DNA of 64,000 nt from Leptospira mtsangambouensis (GTDB lineage Bacteria; Spirochaetota; Leptospiria; Leptospirales; Leptospiraceae), in the NCBI RefSeq assembly GCF_004770475.1, contig NZ_RQHK01000017.1, positions 1,302,001 to 1,366,000 of the forward strand, read 5' to 3'. The notes below the pieces were generated by a model. The model was given only the letters and a program-made list of their open reading frames with translations. It searched no databases and was not told where the DNA came from. The translations under genes were made by a program, and so were the position numbers. Positions 1-7,644 of the stretch are shown piece by piece (the first letter of the stretch is position 1; each line of letters begins with the position of its first letter).

Positions 1-367
1 TGGTTCAATTATGATGAACTTACAAGAGTTGTCTACACTTAGAGAACAGAATCTAAATGTAAAGATCATCCTAATCAACAATGAACATTTGGGGTTAGTG
101 AAACAACAACAAGACTTGTTTTATGGAAGTTTATACTCTGGTTCTAGATTTCATTTCCATCCCGATTTTTCGATGTTATGTGATTCATTCGAAATTGGGT
201 ATTATGAATGGGATTGGAGATCGGGAGTTCAGGACTTAGAAACAGTTTTAGAAAAGAAATGCCCGGCATTAGTTGAAGTAAGAATCCCTTCTGATTGGGG
301 AGTGTATCCATTTGTTCCAGGTGGAAAGTCCAATCAGGAATACATCCTCGGCCAAGTAACAACCTGA
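1..367 (+). CDS. Thiamine diphosphate enzyme, acetolactate synthase large-subunit-like (C-terminal part)
   Basis: The reading frame is open from base 2 to the stop at 367 and lacks its 5' part, which lies left of the window. The visible 121 residues match the C-terminal ThDP-binding domain of the IlvB family: a GS-x-MMNLQEL stretch (second part of the ThDP/Mg motif), then a strand-helix ending in an LVKQQQ segment, then the family's closing segment with PALVEVRIP. The enzyme would bind ThDP and make or cleave acyl-carbonyl bonds, as acetolactate synthase does in branched-chain amino acid synthesis. The region that separates true IlvB from related ThDP enzymes is outside the window, so the substrate is not decided here. 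A hairpin terminator follows directly. Confidence 0.8.
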   Translation, partial: GSIMMNLQELSTLREQNLNVKIILINNEHLGLVKQQQDLFYGSLYSGSRFHFHPDFSMLCDSFEIGYYEWDWRSGVQDLETVLEKKCPALVEVRIPSDWGVYPFVPGGKSNQEYILGQVTT

Positions 368-374
368 GTTTTGA

Positions 375-409
375 ATCCGAGGGAAAAATTCCCTCGGATC
401 ATCAAGTTT
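375..409 (+). terminator. Hairpin terminator between the ThDP gene and glnK
   Basis: Arms ATCCGAGGGAA (375-385) and TTCCCTCGGAT (389-399) pair perfectly around a 3-base loop, with a T run about nine bases downstream on the plus strand. It lies between two convergent genes and probably ends the plus-strand transcript; the stem could also slow minus-strand transcription. Confidence 0.75.
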
Positions 410-412
410 TTG

Positions 413-760
413 TTAGATGGCTTTGCTTCCGCGTTCTCCACTACGAATGCGAATCACTTCTTCAAGTGGCATTACAAAAATTTTTCCATCTCCGATTTTA
501 CCTTCTGGTCCCGTTTTTGCCGCTTTTAGAATGGCATCCACAGTCGGTTTGACGAACTCATCATTAACTGCGATTTCTAATCGCACTTTTCTAAGAAGAT
601 TCACTTGGTATTCATGCCCACGGAAAACTTCTGTTTTTCCTTTTTGTTGGCCATACCCTTGTACGTCACTCACGGTCAAACGATAGATTTCGTTTTTAGT
701 AAGTTCGTTTTTTACTTCTTCTAACTTATGTGGTTGGATGATTGCGACTACTAATTTCAT
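413..760 (-). CDS. glnK: Nitrogen regulatory protein PII (GlnK/GlnB)
   Basis: This 115-aa protein is a PII signal protein, a cytoplasmic trimer that senses 2-oxoglutarate, ATP/ADP and often glutamine, and gates AmtB. The start MKLVVAIIQPHKLEEVK, the T-loop with Tyr51 in RGHEY (the residue uridylylated in proteobacteria), and the second signature near GKIGDGKIFV all fit; length is close to the usual 112. Position 46 is Phe where E. coli GlnB has Tyr. It lies 5 bp downstream of amtB, the classical amtB-glnK pairing in reversed gene order, so it most likely blocks the ammonium channel when nitrogen is plentiful. No uridylyltransferase gene is in the window. Confidence 0.95.
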   Translation of the reverse strand: MKLVVAIIQPHKLEEVKNELTKNEIYRLTVSDVQGYGQQKGKTEVFRGHEYQVNLLRKVRLEIAVNDEFVKPTVDAILKAAKTGPEGKIGDGKIFVMPLEEVIRIRSGERGSKAI

Positions 761-765
761 ACTGA

Positions 766-2067
766 TTACCTTATATCATATCCTTTTTCACCATGAATCT
801 CTTGGTCGAGTCCGGTGATTTCTTTATCTTCTTCGATTCTGAAACCGATTGTTTTTTCAATTACAAGTGCAAGTATATAGGAAACAACAAAAGAATAAAG
901 TCCTGTGACAACCACACTGATAACCTGTGCAGTCAATTGATTTCCTAAAGTCATTCCTTCAGCGAGTTCAAGTGCGAAAATTCCAGTTAGAATCGCACCA
1001 AAGGCACCACCTGCACCATGAATTCCAAATGCGTCGAGTGTATCGTCATACCCAAGTTTGCCTTTGAGTAAAATCGCCATATAACATAATGGAGACACTA
1101 AGGCTCCCATGATTAAAGCTCCTTGGACGCCCACATAACCAGAAGCAGGTGTGATGACCACAAGACCTGCAACAATTCCGGAAGCGGCACCGAGTGCAGT
1201 TGCCTTTTTTGTATGTAACCATTCAATGAGTAACCAACTGGCTCCAGCAGCCGCTGGTGCAATGAGTGTCACTAAAAAAGCTCTTGCTGCAAGTCCATTC
1301 ACAGAAAGTCCAGAACCGGCATTAAAACCAAACCATCCGAACCACAATAACCCAGATCCAAGTAACGTATAAGTCATGTTATTTGGATGAGTTAATAGGC
1401 CGGAATCTCCTTTTCTTCTCCCGATGACAATAGCAGCGGCAAGTCCAGCAATCCCTGAAATTAAATGGACTACAGTACCTCCAGCAAAATCAAGTGCATT
1501 CATTTTTAACAGCCAACCCGAATCCGCCCAAACCCAATGTGCTACTGGATCATAAACTAACGTTGACCAAACGAGAATAAATACTATATAAGCAGATAGT
1601 TTGATTCTTTCTGCAATTGCCCCAGAGATCAGTGCGGGTGTGATGATGGCAAACATTCCTTGGAATAAAAAATGCACATAAGTAGGGATCGAACCTTTTA
1701 CGGAATCAAGATTGATTCCAGCTAGAAAAGCTAAATCGAAATTTCCAATATACGGGTTCTCACCTGAAAAAGCAAAACTATACCCAAAGATAGTCCATTG
1801 TAATGTCATCACGATGATGGCAACGAAACTATGCATCATGGTTGATAGAACATTTTTGGAACGGACGATACCACCATAGAACAAGGCAAGTCCAGGGATC
1901 ATAAAAAACACAAATGCGGAAGAAACTAACATCCAAGCTGTATCAGATTTATCGATGGTAGGGGGGGATGGTAGTTCTCCTTCAGCCGCCAGGAAACCAG
2001 GCAAAAGGAAAAGGGCACATACCAACAAAGGCCGTAAGACCAATTGTATATTCATTGTTTGCTCCAA
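766..2067 (-). CDS. amtB: Ammonium transporter AmtB
   Basis: The 433-aa protein is an Amt-family inner-membrane ammonium channel. An N-terminal hydrophobic segment ending near LPGFLAAEGE looks like a cleaved signal peptide, as in E. coli AmtB, followed by about eleven membrane segments. The twin pore histidines are His201 (GGTVVHLISG) and His350 (FGIHGAGG), spaced as in the family, and the phenylalanine-gate segments (FFMIPGLALFYGG; FQGMFAIITPALISG) are present. The start follows TTTGGAGCAAACA, a good ribosome site; an in-frame ATG four codons later is an alternative. It is co-transcribed with glnK. The cytoplasmic tail is short and ends EKGYDIR. Confidence 0.95.
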   Translation of the reverse strand: MEQTMNIQLVLRPLLVCALFLLPGFLAAEGELPSPPTIDKSDTAWMLVSSAFVFFMIPGLALFYGGIVRSKNVLSTMMHSFVAIIVMTLQWTIFGYSFAFSGENPYIGNFDLAFLAGINLDSVKGSIPTYVHFLFQGMFAIITPALISGAIAERIKLSAYIVFILVWSTLVYDPVAHWVWADSGWLLKMNALDFAGGTVVHLISGIAGLAAAIVIGRRKGDSGLLTHPNNMTYTLLGSGLLWFGWFGFNAGSGLSVNGLAARAFLVTLIAPAAAGASWLLIEWLHTKKATALGAASGIVAGLVVITPASGYVGVQGALIMGALVSPLCYMAILLKGKLGYDDTLDAFGIHGAGGAFGAILTGIFALELAEGMTLGNQLTAQVISVVVTGLYSFVVSYILALVIEKTIGFRIEEDKEITGLDQEIHGEKGYDIR

Positions 2068-2225
2068 ATATCTTTTTCGAGATGCGAAATAAAATTCGTA
2101 TCATTACGATTGGTTTCTCTTTTGAAAGCGAGTCAATTCTGCAAAACTAGGAACTTTTTTGTAAAAAATATTGGGGAATCGAGTAGGTGGTAGCCTGAAT
2201 TGTGCGGCTGTGTTAAGGCGACGGT

Positions 2226-2269
2226 ATTGGGTGGCGGGTCTAGTTCCCCACCCGAGTCAGGGCGGGGAT
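2226..2269 (+). repeat. G/C-rich intergenic repeat, copy 1
   Basis: Three blocks, ATTGGGTGGCGGGT (2226-2239), CCCCACCC (2246-2253) and GGGCGGGGAT (2260-2269), are separated by 6-base spacers. The same three blocks in the same order occur at 4676-4723. GGGTGG can pair with CCACCC, and CCCCACCC can pair with GGGCGGGG with one mismatch, so two mutually exclusive hairpins are possible. Confidence 0.7.
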
Positions 2270-2322
2270 AGATAAATTCCAACCTGAACCGCCCAAAAAA
2301 ACCGCACGAATCCGAGAAATTT

Positions 2323-2353
2323 TTGATAAAAAGATTGAACAAAATTAAATTGT
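2323..2353 (+). promoter_or_regulatory. Promoter of the gpx-ohrR unit with candidate OhrR operator
   Basis: TTGATA (2323-2328), a 17-bp spacer and TAAATT (2346-2351) form a plausible housekeeping promoter. Over its -10 lies the interrupted inverted repeat ACAAAATTAAATTGT (2339-2353), which resembles the A/T-rich OhrR operator known from Bacillus (from memory: ACAATT-AATTGT-like). The gene for an OhrR-type regulator is the second gene of this unit. Binding is inferred. Confidence 0.5.
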
Positions 2354-2390
2354 GCGCAATCTAAATGATAAAGACTTAGGGAGAAAATAC

Positions 2391-2876
2391 ATGTCAGAAG
2401 AATTTTACAAAATTAAAGTGAAACGCGGATCCGAGGAAGTTCCTTTGGAGCAGTTCAAAGACAAAGTCCTTTTGATTGTGAATACTGCAAGTGAATGTGG
2501 TTTCACCCCTCAATACAAAGGGCTTCAAGAAACCTACGATCGTTATAAAGGAAAAGGATTGGAAGTTTTGGCATTCCCGTGCAACCAGTTCGGTCAACAA
2601 GAGCCAGGAACAGATGCAGAAATCAAGTTGTTTTGCGAAAGAACGTTCTCAACTACATTCCCAATTTTTTCTAAACTAGAAGTGAATGGACCAAATACTG
2701 ATCCACTCTACCAACATCTTAAAAAACAGGCACCAGGGATTTTTGGTTCTGTAGACATTAAATGGAATTTTACAAAATTCTTGATCGACAAACAAGGAAA
2801 TGTGGTCAAACGATACGCACCTATCACGAAGCCCGAAGATATTGAAAAGGATATCGAAAAACTTGTCCAAGCTTAA
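2391..2876 (+). CDS. Glutathione peroxidase family (thioredoxin-dependent type)
   Basis: The 161-aa protein belongs to the GPx family, which reduces hydrogen peroxide and organic peroxides; bacterial members usually draw electrons from thioredoxin. The peroxidatic Cys36 sits in NTASECGFTPQY, followed by the FPCNQFGQQEPG block with the second Cys and the catalytic Gln, and KWNFTKF with the catalytic Trp and Asn. Length is normal. I chose the ATG at 2391 because AGGGAG lies 7 bases upstream and the family begins here; the frame is open further back to a GTG at 2352 inside the promoter. An OhrR-type regulator gene overlaps its 3' end. Confidence 0.93.
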   Translation: MSEEFYKIKVKRGSEEVPLEQFKDKVLLIVNTASECGFTPQYKGLQETYDRYKGKGLEVLAFPCNQFGQQEPGTDAEIKLFCERTFSTTFPIFSKLEVNGPNTDPLYQHLKKQAPGIFGSVDIKWNFTKFLIDKQGNVVKRYAPITKPEDIEKDIEKLVQA

Positions 2877-3303
2877 GAATCCCACAGATGAGGTTCTTCT
2901 TTTGAAGAACCAAATTTGTTTTTCTTTATATTCTTCCATGCACCGTTTGATGAAGATCTACCGCCCACTTCTTGCGGCGGTGGGGCTTACGTATCCGCAA
3001 TACCTCGTGATGTTGGTACTTTGGGAAGAAGAGAAAATGACTGTGAGTGGACTTGGAGAACGGTTGCAGTTGGACTCTGGAACACTAACTCCTTTGTTAA
3101 AGAGATTAGAACAAAGTGGGTTTGTAGAGCGTAAAAGAAGTTCTGAAGATGAACGAGTAGTGGTTGTGTCTCTTACAAAAAATGGAAAACATTTACGCGA
3201 AAAGGCAAAGGACATACCTGAACAGATTTTTTGTTTGTCAGGGATCGAAGAAAACCAAGCAATCCAACTGAAAGCAATTTTAGACGAACTCGGCCAAGCT
3301 TGA
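2863..3303 (+). CDS. ohrR: Organic peroxide sensor, MarR family (OhrR)
   Basis: A 146-aa winged-helix repressor of the OhrR group. Near the N-terminus LKNQICFSLYSS carries Cys19, at the place of the reactive Cys15 of Bacillus OhrR, followed by YRPLL and TYPQY with the conserved tyrosines that hold the cysteine; the DNA-reading region (LDSGTLTPLLKRLE) and wing (KRSSEDERVVVVSLT) are very close to OhrR. I place the start at TTG 2863, with AAAAGGA 11 bases upstream, because a start at ATG 2938 would remove the sensor Cys. It overlaps gpx by 14 bases. It probably represses its own operon until organic peroxide oxidises Cys19. There is no second C-terminal Cys, as in one-Cys OhrR proteins. Confidence 0.88.
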   Translation: MSKLKNPTDEVLLLKNQICFSLYSSMHRLMKIYRPLLAAVGLTYPQYLVMLVLWEEEKMTVSGLGERLQLDSGTLTPLLKRLEQSGFVERKRSSEDERVVVVSLTKNGKHLREKAKDIPEQIFCLSGIEENQAIQLKAILDELGQA

Positions 3304-3429
3304 AAGAAAACAAAATTTCTACCAATAATTTTCGGCTTTATTCTTGACGTTGGACCGACTCCTGAAAAGGATCTAACATCGTTTAGGTTCATTTCCATTC
3401 TTTCCTGAGAAAGTGAAGGTTCATCACAT

Positions 3430-4557
3430 ATGCCGAGACTCATTTCGTCACTTTGCTTTTTCGTCTTACTATCTATAGTTTCTTGCAAAAATCCATTTTC
3501 TGAAAATCCCTGCGATCCCAAAGGACAGAAGTTTATAGACAGTTTACTATTAAAGTGGGCAATTTCGGATAGCAGCGCCACTTGCGGTAAAGTATACCTC
3601 CCGACAATCCCCAAAGAAATTTTAGAATATTCGATTCCTAGTTTGGGAGTCACGGGGATCATCAAAGGGAATCAGATTGTCATTACTTCCGAAACCATTG
3701 TTTCGATTTCATCTTATGTTGCTAACTTTAAGACAAGTGGTGTATCTGTTTCGGTCAATGGTGTCCCACAAACGACTGGAGTGACTTCAAATGACTATAA
3801 TTCTCCACTGAAATACGTTGTGACGGGAGCTGATGGAAGTATAAATGAATACACTGTACAAATGGTGGCTCCTCGCGTTTTAGGTTCTGGTTCCCTTCGG
3901 CTTTGGTTCAAAGCAGATCAACTAACACTAAATGATGGAGATCCGATTTTGACTTGGTCCGATGTTAGTGGTTATGGAAATCATATTGTTCAAGCTTCAG
4001 CACCGACTGTGCATACACTTTATAGAAAAGGTCAAGTCAATGGATACCCAGTAGCTGAATTTAGAAGTGTAAATGTTTCAAGGATGAATTTATCCGGTGG
4101 AGTTGGGTTATATGTTACTAATAGTGGAAGCGTTTTTTTTGTAATGAAGTTAGTCAATACGATTACTGGTGGGGTTACTTTGATCAATATACATGGCGGC
4201 CAAGGAAGAGAGATTTCTATAGATCATCCAATTTCCTCATATCTCGTATGTCGGAATGGTGCAAGTTGCGCTACAATTTCAGCTTTACCAATTCCAAAAA
4301 ATGATTTCCTTGCGATAGGTTCAGTGCAAGTGCTGATGACTTCTGGTCGAGAGTATTGGAATGGTAGTTTAAAAGGACAGGCTCCTATCTCGTATGATTA
4401 TGCTGGTGGTGATACTCCAAATTCTATTTATTTAGGCAATGGAAATCTTGATGCTGACATTGCAGAAGTATTATACTTCAATACGGATCTTTCGGATGCA
4501 GATGTAGGAAAAGTTTTCTTTTATCTCAATACAAAATATGGGCTTTCACCAAAATAA
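3430..4557 (+). CDS. Putative lipoprotein with LamG-like domain
   Basis: 375 residues. The N-terminus MPRLISSLCFFVLLSIVSC is a lipoprotein signal with Cys19 as lipidation site. Residues about 60-145 form a beta-rich segment (LEYSIPSLGVTGIIKG to NEYTVQM) resembling the DUF5018 modules of leptospiral lipoproteins. Residues about 150-375 look like a LamG/concanavalin-type sandwich (LRLWFKADQL, WSDVSGYGNHIVQ, IAEVLYFNTDLSDADV). LamG domains bind sugars or proteins; the ligand here is unknown. The gene stands alone, with GAAGG before the start and a repeat element downstream. Confidence 0.7.
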   Translation: MPRLISSLCFFVLLSIVSCKNPFSENPCDPKGQKFIDSLLLKWAISDSSATCGKVYLPTIPKEILEYSIPSLGVTGIIKGNQIVITSETIVSISSYVANFKTSGVSVSVNGVPQTTGVTSNDYNSPLKYVVTGADGSINEYTVQMVAPRVLGSGSLRLWFKADQLTLNDGDPILTWSDVSGYGNHIVQASAPTVHTLYRKGQVNGYPVAEFRSVNVSRMNLSGGVGLYVTNSGSVFFVMKLVNTITGGVTLINIHGGQGREISIDHPISSYLVCRNGASCATISALPIPKNDFLAIGSVQVLMTSGREYWNGSLKGQAPISYDYAGGDTPNSIYLGNGNLDADIAEVLYFNTDLSDADVGKVFFYLNTKYGLSPK

Positions 4558-4675
4558 AAAACCAAGTTAGAATTATTTTTTAGTTAATTAACCAAAACAT
4601 GAACTTTCTTCAATAAAAAATGCGGAGATCCAAATTTGCCTTCACAAACCGACAAACATGTGATATATGGTAGCC

Positions 4676-4723
4676 ATTGGGTGGCGGGTGGATAACCCCA
4701 CCCAGTTCGATTAGGGCGGGGAT
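4676..4723 (+). repeat. G/C-rich intergenic repeat, copy 2
   Basis: Blocks ATTGGGTGGCGGGT (4676-4689), CCCCACCC (4696-4703) and GGGCGGGGAT (4714-4723) repeat copy 1 at 2226-2269. The first spacer is again 6 bases, the second is 10 instead of 6. It lies about 70 bases before atpI, in the leader region of the ATP synthase operon. Confidence 0.7.
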
Positions 4724-4795
4724 CTCTACCATCCGATCCCCCAAACACCCCCAATCCTACTTGCCCACAAATCCCTAACCTCCCATCTTGAACCA

Positions 4796-5176
4796 ATGGA
4801 TCTAAATACCATCAATCTCAAAAGGTTCCATCTCCACTATTTTAGTTACCTATTTCTTATATTCATTCTAAGTCTTCCGTTAACTGCTGGTTTGGTGGAG
4901 GATGGATATCGTCTGATTTTTTATTTCGGTGGTGCCATGTCCTTTGCCATCCAAATGGCCATCTTGCAACTTCGCTTCCTTCCTAGAAAAATTCCCGCAT
5001 TGTCAGAGTCAGGGTTCCCTTTTTTTACGGTATTTCTCTCCTTTTTTCTAAATCTAGGCATTTTGACTGCTTTACAGGTCTTAGAGTACCCTTTTGAGGC
5101 AACTTCTGGATTTTTAATTGCCTATTTCGTCCACCTTCTTTTCCTTGTATTTGCGAGCTATTTCAGTGGAAAATAA
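4796..5176 (+). CDS. atpI: AtpI-like small membrane protein
   Basis: 126 residues with four hydrophobic segments (about 13-34, 38-62, 73-95, 103-124) and a short Lys-ended tail. Sequence alone gives little, but its place directly before atpB, overlapping it by 11 bases, is that of AtpI, which helps assemble the c-ring or carries Mg2+. It starts with ATG at 4796 without a clear ribosome site. The symbol rests on position and topology. Confidence 0.6.
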   Translation: MDLNTINLKRFHLHYFSYLFLIFILSLPLTAGLVEDGYRLIFYFGGAMSFAIQMAILQLRFLPRKIPALSESGFPFFTVFLSFFLNLGILTALQVLEYPFEATSGFLIAYFVHLLFLVFASYFSGK

Positions 5177-6224
5177 GTCTAAATATCGGTTTTTTTTATC
5201 ATTTTTATTAGTTTTTTCCCTTAGTTTTACGAATGTTTTTGCAAACGATTCGGAAGGGCACGGCTCTGAAGAGGGCTTCGATTTCAGTGAAGTCATGGCA
5301 CACCACTTGGGTGATGCTCCTATCTTCCCTCTCAACTTTGGTGGTACGATTGTTACAGAAGGACAACATGGTTTTGATGCCGAAAACCACGATGTTTTCG
5401 TGAACCATGACGGCGTAAAATACCATTATGTAGGTGGACTTGACCTCCACATTACAAAACGAGTGACCATGATGTGGATTGCTTGTTTCTTTATGTTCCT
5501 CGTTTTTATTCCAGCAGCCAATTTGATTTCAAAAAACCCTAAAAAAGTTCATAATAAATTCACATCGGGTGTAGAGGCTTTCGTTAGTTACTTAAAAGAA
5601 AATGTTGTGGATGCATCTCTTGATCACCACGGCCATTCTTACTACCATTACATCTTCTCTTTGTTTTTCTTTATCCTTTTCTGTAACTTGTTTGGCCTCA
5701 TCCCATCTGTGGGGGAACTAACTGTTGCCGCTTCTGATGCTCTTGTGGCAGTCGGGGCAGTGGATCACACACCACATTCTCTCCATACATTCGGAGAAAT
5801 TTGGTCAGGAATCACACCTACAGGGGACATCAGTGTCACTCTGTCTCTTGCATCTATTACACTACTTACCATCTACGGTACTGCATTCTCTTATCAAGGA
5901 ATTTCCTTCGTAGCGCATGCGGTTCCTAAGGGAGTTCCACTCCCACTCTGGCCATTAATGTGGGCCTTAGAGTTTATCGTCACACACATTGCACGTTCTT
6001 TTGCGTTAACCATGAGGTTACTTGCCAACATGACTGCGGGACACGTAATGATCCTTGCGTTACTTGGGTTTATTTTTATGAGCGAAAGTTGGCTCATCGC
6101 ACCTGTATCTGTTCTCAGTTCGGTGCTCATTTACTTTTTAGAACTACTTGTAGCCTTTTTACAAGCGTTCATTTTCTCTCTGCTCACAACCGTGTTCATC
6201 GGAACTGTGATGCATAGACATTAA
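5166..6224 (+). CDS. atpB: ATP synthase Fo subunit a
   Basis: Subunit a forms the proton half-channels next to the c-ring in the inner membrane. From the GTG at 5166 the protein has 352 residues: a signal-like N-terminus (FFLSFLLVFSLSFTNVFA), a His-rich segment of about 75 residues likely in the periplasm, then the membrane domain. The essential Arg is Arg284 in TMRLLANMTAGH, equivalent to Arg210 of E. coli. It is longer than the usual 230-270 residues because of the N-terminal addition. The start is uncertain: the frame is open to TTG 5118, but GTG 5166 places the signal peptide at the N-terminus and overlaps atpI by 11 bases. Confidence 0.9.
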   Translation: MENKSKYRFFLSFLLVFSLSFTNVFANDSEGHGSEEGFDFSEVMAHHLGDAPIFPLNFGGTIVTEGQHGFDAENHDVFVNHDGVKYHYVGGLDLHITKRVTMMWIACFFMFLVFIPAANLISKNPKKVHNKFTSGVEAFVSYLKENVVDASLDHHGHSYYHYIFSLFFFILFCNLFGLIPSVGELTVAASDALVAVGAVDHTPHSLHTFGEIWSGITPTGDISVTLSLASITLLTIYGTAFSYQGISFVAHAVPKGVPLPLWPLMWALEFIVTHIARSFALTMRLLANMTAGHVMILALLGFIFMSESWLIAPVSVLSSVLIYFLELLVAFLQAFIFSLLTTVFIGTVMHRH

Positions 6225-6272
6225 CATTGGTTTTATTTATATTATAAAACACACAGGAGTGAAACGAAAACA

Positions 6273-6557
6273 ATGGAATTCGGTTTAGGATACATCGCAG
6301 TAGGACTCGCAGCAGGACTTGCATTACTTGGAGCAGGAATCGGTATTGGTAGAATTGGTGGATCAGTGGCAGAAAGCATTAGCCGCCAACCAGAAGCAGC
6401 GGGAAAGATCCAACTCGTTCTTTACGTAGCAGCGGGTATGATTGAAGGTGCAGCACTTTTCGCAGTGGTAATCGCTCTTCTTATCGCGCTCAAACTCAAT
6501 GGCTCAATTGACAAAACAATTGGTGCTGGTGCCACAAAAGTAGAACAAGGACAATAG
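6273..6557 (+). CDS. atpE: ATP synthase Fo subunit c
   Basis: A 94-aa hairpin of two membrane helices that assembles into the rotating c-ring. Helix 1 holds the glycine-rich LLGAGIGIGRIGGS; the loop has ESISRQPEA; helix 2 has Glu58 in AAGMIEGAALF, the ion-carrying carboxylate. Helix 1 lacks the Gln, and Glu58 is followed by Gly rather than Ser/Thr, so the ring looks proton-binding rather than sodium-binding. AGGAG lies 13 bases before the ATG. A polar tail of about 20 residues follows helix 2. Confidence 0.95.
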   Translation: MEFGLGYIAVGLAAGLALLGAGIGIGRIGGSVAESISRQPEAAGKIQLVLYVAAGMIEGAALFAVVIALLIALKLNGSIDKTIGAGATKVEQGQ

Positions 6558-6559
6558 TC

Positions 6560-7084
6560 TTGGTTATCCTCGCGGCTTCCGGCTTCAATTTGCTGAAAGT
6601 CAATCCGGGTCTGGTCATCTGGACCCTGGTCACTTTCTCGGTTGTTGTCTTCGTTCTTAAAAAATTTGCATGGGACAAGATCCTTCATGCTCTCGAAGAA
6701 CGTGCTTCCGGCATCCAAGGCGATATCAACAAAGCAGAAACCCTTCGTGTAGAAGCAGAAAAGTCTTTAAAAGAATACAAAGACCAACTCTTCAAAGCGA
6801 CGGAAGAAGCTCATAAAATTGTAGATGAAGCTAAAAAAGATGCAGTTGCTCTCCGCACAAAATTGACGGAAGAAGCACACAATGAAGTGAAAGGCATTAA
6901 AGATAACGCAATTCGCGAAATTGATTTAGCGAAGAGCAGAGCTTTGTCTGAAATGCAAAACCAAATTGTGGAAATGTCCGTTCTCATCGCGAGTGAGATC
7001 TTGGAGAAACAATTGAAGAAGGAAGACTATGCTTCCTTTGTCGAAAAAGAGATCGCAAAACTCGATAAACTTAAAATCAAATGA
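6560..7084 (+). CDS. atpF: ATP synthase Fo subunit b
   Basis: Subunit b is the peripheral stalk that ties Fo to F1. This 174-aa protein has one N-terminal membrane helix (PGLVIWTLVTFSVVVFVLKKF) and a long charged coiled coil to the end, the usual build and length. It starts with TTG at 6560, two bases after the atpE stop, with AAGGA inside the atpE end 8 bases upstream. Its TGA overlaps the atpH ATG. Confidence 0.93.
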   Translation: MVILAASGFNLLKVNPGLVIWTLVTFSVVVFVLKKFAWDKILHALEERASGIQGDINKAETLRVEAEKSLKEYKDQLFKATEEAHKIVDEAKKDAVALRTKLTEEAHNEVKGIKDNAIREIDLAKSRALSEMQNQIVEMSVLIASEILEKQLKKEDYASFVEKEIAKLDKLKIK

Positions 7085-7644
7085 GTCTGAACCAAATTTC
7101 AAAGGTTTACGCAACGGCACTTTTGGAGTTAGCTCAGGAAGCTAACTCACTTGAGTCAACAGAAGAGGAACTTTCAAGCTTAGTTGATGTTTTCTTTTCT
7201 GATGAATCAATTCGCCATTATTTCCTTTCTCCATTAGTTGATCCTTCTGAGAAAGAAAGAACTGCAGAAAAGTCAGTTCAAGGGAAGGCATCAGAATTTG
7301 TTGCCAACTTCATTACACTTGTGGTTCGCAAGAATCGATTCCTTTACCTCAAGGATATTTTGGAAGATTATAGAACAGGAGTGGACCGACTTAAAAATCG
7401 TAGTTCTCTTCGCATTGTTTCCAAAGATTCTCTTGGCAAAGAAGCTGTAGATCGAATCACCAAGTCTATCTCTTCCAAGTTCGGACGCGATCTTCGTGTC
7501 ACAGAACAAACGGATCCAGCCCTTATCGGTGGATTCAAACTCTTTATAGACGACTTTTTAATCGATGCCTCGATCCGTGCAAAACTTGCCGGAACCCGCG
7601 AGGCTCTCCTCCAAAAGAAAATCCCAGTCGGAGCATTTGAATGA
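7081..7644 (+). CDS. atpH: ATP synthase F1 subunit delta
   Basis: The 187-aa delta subunit links the b stalk to the alpha/beta crown. The helical N-terminal domain begins [15 protein letters not shown], the C-terminal part contains the family's closing motif [25 protein letters not shown]. Start and stop both overlap neighbours by four bases (ATGA), implying translational coupling with atpF and atpA. Confidence 0.93.
   Translation: MSLNQISKVYATALLELAQEANSLESTEEELSSLVDVFFSDESIRHYFLSPLVDPSEKERTAEKSVQGKASEFVANFITLVVRKNRFLYLKDILEDYRTGVDRLKNRSSLRIVSKDSLGKEAVDRITKSISSKFGRDLRVTEQTDPALIGGFKLFIDDFLIDASIRAKLAGTREALLQKKIPVGAFE

Larger units (their letters stand above)
2068..2390. other. Intergenic region between amtB and the peroxidase gene
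   Basis: These 323 bases separate divergent genes. They hold the amtB ribosome site next to 2067, a G/C-rich repeat element at 2226-2269, and the peroxidase promoter with a candidate OhrR operator at 2323-2353. I found no convincing sigma-54 promoter for amtB. The 69-codon minus-strand reading frame crossing the repeat (2133-2342) has no family features and is not annotated. Confidence 0.6.

Noticed and set aside
2068..2200. Sigma-54 promoter for amtB
   Set aside because: A TTGCA stretch is present on the minus strand but lacks the GG of the -24 element at the required distance.
2133..2342. 69-codon minus-strand frame across repeat copy 1
   Set aside because: It and the 70-codon frame at 4584-4796 exist only because of the G/C-rich repeat; no ribosome site or shared protein sequence beyond the repeat.
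2958..3665. 235-codon minus-strand open frame
   Set aside because: It runs antisense through ohrR and into the lipoprotein gene, has no family pattern and no ribosome site.
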